Shown here: one piece after another, positions 61,236 to 64,000 of the stretch
How the letters are laid out: each line of letters opens with the position of its first letter
Position numbering within the stretch: position 1 is the stretch's first letter
Assembly (NCBI GenBank): GCA_003290165.1
Contig: QNQO01000448.1
Span: 682,001-746,000, forward strand
Source: Berberis thunbergii
Taxonomy: Eukaryota > Streptophyta > Magnoliopsida > Ranunculales > Berberidaceae
Direction: 5' to 3'
Length of the DNA stretch: 64,000 nt
Notes under the pieces: model-generated
The model's database searches: none
What the model saw: only the letters and a program-made list of their open reading frames with translations
What the model was told of the DNA's origin: nothing
Position numbers and translations under genes: made by a program

Positions 61236-61890
61236 TGTATATCAAAACACACAACTTACTTCCTTGCTATTGTCTTAGGATCCTTCACTGTTTATTCCTC
61301 GTCACCTCCTTCTTGTTGTTCAATTGTTCAAAGTCTTCAATCTACCAATCCATAACATCCATTACTTCAAAAATTGATACAAAAAAAATATGTTAGGGTT
61401 TGTGGTGAAAGCAAAGCAAATCAAGAGAGAGTGAGTGTGTTGAGAATCAAAGACCTGAAACCTGAAACAGAGAGGGAGAACACGGCGACAAGTAGAGCAT
61501 GTCCGAGAGGGAGAAAAATAGCGAAATAGGTAGTCGGAGAGGGAGTTGACAGCTAGAAGGAGAGCATATTGGAGAGGGAGAGGGAGAGGGAGATGATAGC
61601 AGGTCGGACAGGGAGACAGAGAGGCAGAGGGAACGAACTTAATTTGGCTTCCTGCTTCCTTCCTTCTTTATTTCTTTGTTTTTTTTTTTTTTTTTATCAA
61701 GCGGGCAATTTGGCGCCCTGCGAAATATGACTCCCGCCCAACCCATTATGATAGCATTTTGATAGCTTTTTCATAACATAAGCAAAAAAATGCTATTAAT
61801 AAGGCATAGTGTCAGTCAATCATAGAATTTTGGTATAAAAAAAAGGCTATAAATATATGCTATAAATTAATGTGGACTTTTCTTGTAGTG
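61236..61890. repeat. CACTA right subterminal region and terminus
   Basis: Non-coding sequence with a GA-rich segment (gagagggag repeats, 61480-61620), a T run at 61680-61697, then atagcatttt / atgctatt motifs before the terminal cttttcttgtagtg (61877-61890). Confidence 0.75.
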
Positions 61891-64000
61891 ATTTGCCATA
61901 TACTTACTCACAACACTAATCGCTTGGGAAATATCGGCATTGTGTAAACCATGGCATACATAAAACAACCACCGCATTACCATACAGTATCTTTGACATC
62001 TCCATAATCTCCCCATTTGTAGAAGGGTTTTGCTCCATACTCAAAGCAAAATGACATGCTAGAGGAGTTGAAACAGGTCTAGAATCAACTATATTAAACT
62101 TTACAAGCATCTTCCGGATGTAGTTCCTATGAGAAACCCATAGTTTCCCTGCTTTTATGTCCTTCCAAATCTCCATACCCAGAATCTTGGTGGTTGCCCC
62201 AAGATCTTTCATGTCAAACTCACTACTCAACAATTGTTTCAGTTAATCAATTATTGACAAATCTCTACATGCTAGCAATATATCATTGACATACAACATC
62301 AACAATATAATTGGACCATCATCAAACAAACGAGAATAAACACAACAATCATACTCACAACGTTTGTAGCCAATCCGTAACATGTAAGAATCAAATTTTT
62401 TATACCATTGCCTTGGTGATTGCTTGAGACCGTAAAAAGACTTCGTCAATCTGCACACCAAGTCCTCCTTTCAAACTTCAACAAAGCCTTCTGGTTGCTC
62501 CATAAAGATGACTTCTTTAAGATCCCTATGAAGAAACATTGTCTTTCACATCTAATTGTTCCGATTCCATGTCAAATTGAGCCACCAAAGCTAACAACAC
62601 CCTAATTGAAGTGTGTTTCGCTACCAAAGAGAATATCTCATCGTAATCCACTCCTTCATTTTGTGAGTATCCCTTTGTAACCAACCGCACATTGAGCTTA
62701 ACAACTTCATTGTCATATAAATGTTTTTTCTTCTTAAACGCCCACTTGCAGCCAACTAATTTTCTGCCATTTGGTTTAGGAACCAACTCCCATGCAAAAT
62801 TTTTATGAAGAGATTCCATGCCTTCCATCATAGCACCCATCCATTTATCATTTTCACTGCTTTCCACCACTCCAATGTGAATATTTGGATCACCTGTACC
62901 GGTAACAAGAGCAAAGTTAACTTTTTTTATCCCATCCAAGCCTTTGAGGTGGCGTGGTTGTTCTCTTTGATCTCCCTTGTGTTATGGACGAAGGCTCCTC
63001 ATGAGCCTCTTGTTGTTCCACTCCACTAGAAAAACCAATCTCAACTTGCCTTTGAGATTTTTCCTTGTAGTACTCTCTCCAATAGTTGCAACACAGTGTG
63101 CCACAACTTTCTTAACAATATCTTTACTGTATTCGTTCTGCTTTTGTTCTGGTTGCACCTTCTTTAACAAAAGGTCATCATCAAACCTAACATCTTTGTT
63201 GAAAATCATCTTCTTGTTAACTGGGTCTCATAATTTAACCCTTTTACACCTTTCTCAAACCCAATAAATATGCATGCACGTGACTTAGGGTCTAACTTGG
63301 ATAATTCATTATTCAGAATGTGTGCATAAGTCGGGCTTCCAAACACCTTCAAAGAACTGTAGTCCACGTCCCTGCCAATCCATACTTCTTTGGCAACCTT
63401 GAAACCAATAGCTTTTGATGTACATCGATTAACAATATAATATGCATAGTTAATGGCTTTAGCCCGAAAACTTTTAGGCAACACCCTTTCCAACAGAGTT
63501 TTATTCACTCGTTCAATGACTCCATTTTTTTGTGGAATCTTAGGAATAATAAAGTGCCTTATAATCCCTTCATCCTTACAAAATTGGAAAAAAAATCATT
63601 ATTTTTGTATTCTCCACCATTATCACTTCTTAGCACCTTGATTTTTCTCCCCATTTAGTTTTCAACTTGAGCCTTACACGCTTTAAACTTAGTAAAGACT
63701 TCTATTTTTTGTTTCGTAAAATACACCTGAACCTTTCCAGAGTAGTCATCAATGAAACTTAACAAATAAAAAGCTCCACCATTTGACTTAATTGGAGATG
63801 GTCCCCATACATCAGAGTGGACATAATCAAGTACACCCTCACTTTTACAATTCTTACTTGCAAGCTTGATACCTTTCTATGTTTACCAAGAACATAGTAC
63901 TTACAAAATTCCAACTTACGTGTTTTCACACCCTTCAATAATTGACACTTGTAAAATTCTAACATACCCCGTTCACTCATGTGTCCAAGTTTTATATGTC
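61891..64000 (-). pseudogene. Copia integrase and reverse transcriptase (upstream part of pol)
   Basis: 63980-63759 reads MSERGMLEFYKCQLLKGVK and FCKYYVLGKHRKV, the pre-integrase zinc region, running into integrase. 63508-63206 reads LLERVLPKSFRAKAINYAYYIVNR, then VFGSPTYAHI and SRACIFIGF, the integrase C-terminal part. Reverse transcriptase starts at about 62870 (AMMEGMESLHKNFAWELVPKP, WAFKKKK). 62461-62243 reads KSFYGLKQSPRQWYKKFDSYM and MLYVNDILL, where the catalytic Tyr-Val-Asp-Asp box is Tyr-Val-Asn-Asp. 62233-61916 reads FDMKDLGATTKILGMEI. The frame breaks at several places and the active-site change would itself be disabling. Confidence 0.85.

Larger units (their letters stand above)
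46083..61890 (-). mobile_element. CACTA element carrying several host gene fragments, 15.8 kb
   Basis: The left end is CACTACAACACAAA (46083), the right end complement CACTACAAGAAAAG (61890). Both are flanked by ATT, the 3-bp target duplication of this superfamily. Inside each end are subterminal repeats: atagcgtttnnnaaacgctatt inverted pairs at 46106-46360, and atagcatttt / atgctatt at 61750-61870. No TNPA or TNPD-type transposase was recognised, so it is probably non-autonomous. All recognised gene fragments (DCL4-like, Pti1-like, RGLG, MSL) lie on the minus strand. A LINE, a hAT element and a MITE inserted later. Confidence 0.9.
44820..64000 (-). mobile_element. Ty1/copia LTR retrotransposon, split by a 15.8-kb CACTA insertion
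   Basis: On the minus strand from the window's right edge come a pre-integrase and integrase region (63980-63206), reverse transcriptase (62939-61891), then the insertion (46083-61890), then RNase H (46082-45560) and an LTR-like tail (about 44820-45450). Integrase before reverse transcriptase is the copia order. The 5' LTR and gag lie beyond the window. Frames are broken by several frameshifts. Confidence 0.85.

Overview
The window is plant nuclear DNA, most likely from a eudicot with a repeat-rich genome. It is AT-rich and full of plant-type retrotransposons (Ty3/gypsy Athila- and Tat-like, Ty1/copia, L1-type LINE) and DNA transposons (CACTA, hAT, Mutator-like). It also holds split fragments of typical plant genes. 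I cannot name the species. I found no intact ordinary host gene, tRNA, rRNA or CRISPR. The host-type loci seen are a decayed CDK-like kinase pseudogene, a processed ribosomal-protein pseudogene, and several gene fragments carried inside transposons.

Layout, left to right. 1-6.9 kb: a minus-strand Athila-like element with two LTRs, the left one cut by the window edge; its pol core is deleted. 6.9-9.7 kb: an older relic with a broken plus-strand ORF and a ~77-bp tandem repeat. 11.3-12.1 kb: one end of a CACTA element. 12.9-20.4 kb: a 7.5-kb Tat-like gypsy element with both LTRs, PBS, PPT and gag, no pol, a 137-bp tandem array and a long antisense coding region. 21-25.2 kb: short LTR-like pieces around an RPS15a retropseudogene. 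26.1-31.1 kb: a Mutator-like element with a broken FAR1-type transposase. 33.1-35.0 kb: a truncated hAT element abutting a truncated Tat element (35.0-36.7 kb). 36.9-37.5 kb: a small hAT element with a perfect 8-bp target duplication. 37.7-42.8 kb: the CDK-like pseudogene. 43.1-44.3 kb: a Pack-MULE carrying a two-exon gene piece that still reads open.

44.8-64 kb is a nest. A minus-strand copia element is split by a 15.8-kb CACTA element (46083-61890, 3-bp duplication ATT). Deleting the insert and one ATT restores the copia reading frame. The CACTA element has no recognisable transposase. It carries minus-strand fragments of host genes: DICER-LIKE 4-like, Pti1-like kinase, RGLG (copine-type ubiquitin ligase) and MscS-like channel, plus two unidentified exon-like blocks. 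It was itself invaded by an L1 LINE, a 958-bp hAT element and a 201-bp near-perfect palindromic Mutator-type MITE.

The genes do not form a pathway; the window records nested insertion, decay and gene capture. The most interesting structures are the multi-gene-capturing CACTA element, the Tat element with antisense ORF and satellite-like array, the Pack-MULE with an open spliced ORF, and a terminal motif shared by three or four Mutator-type elements. Gene identities rest on reading the translations by eye; no database search was run.
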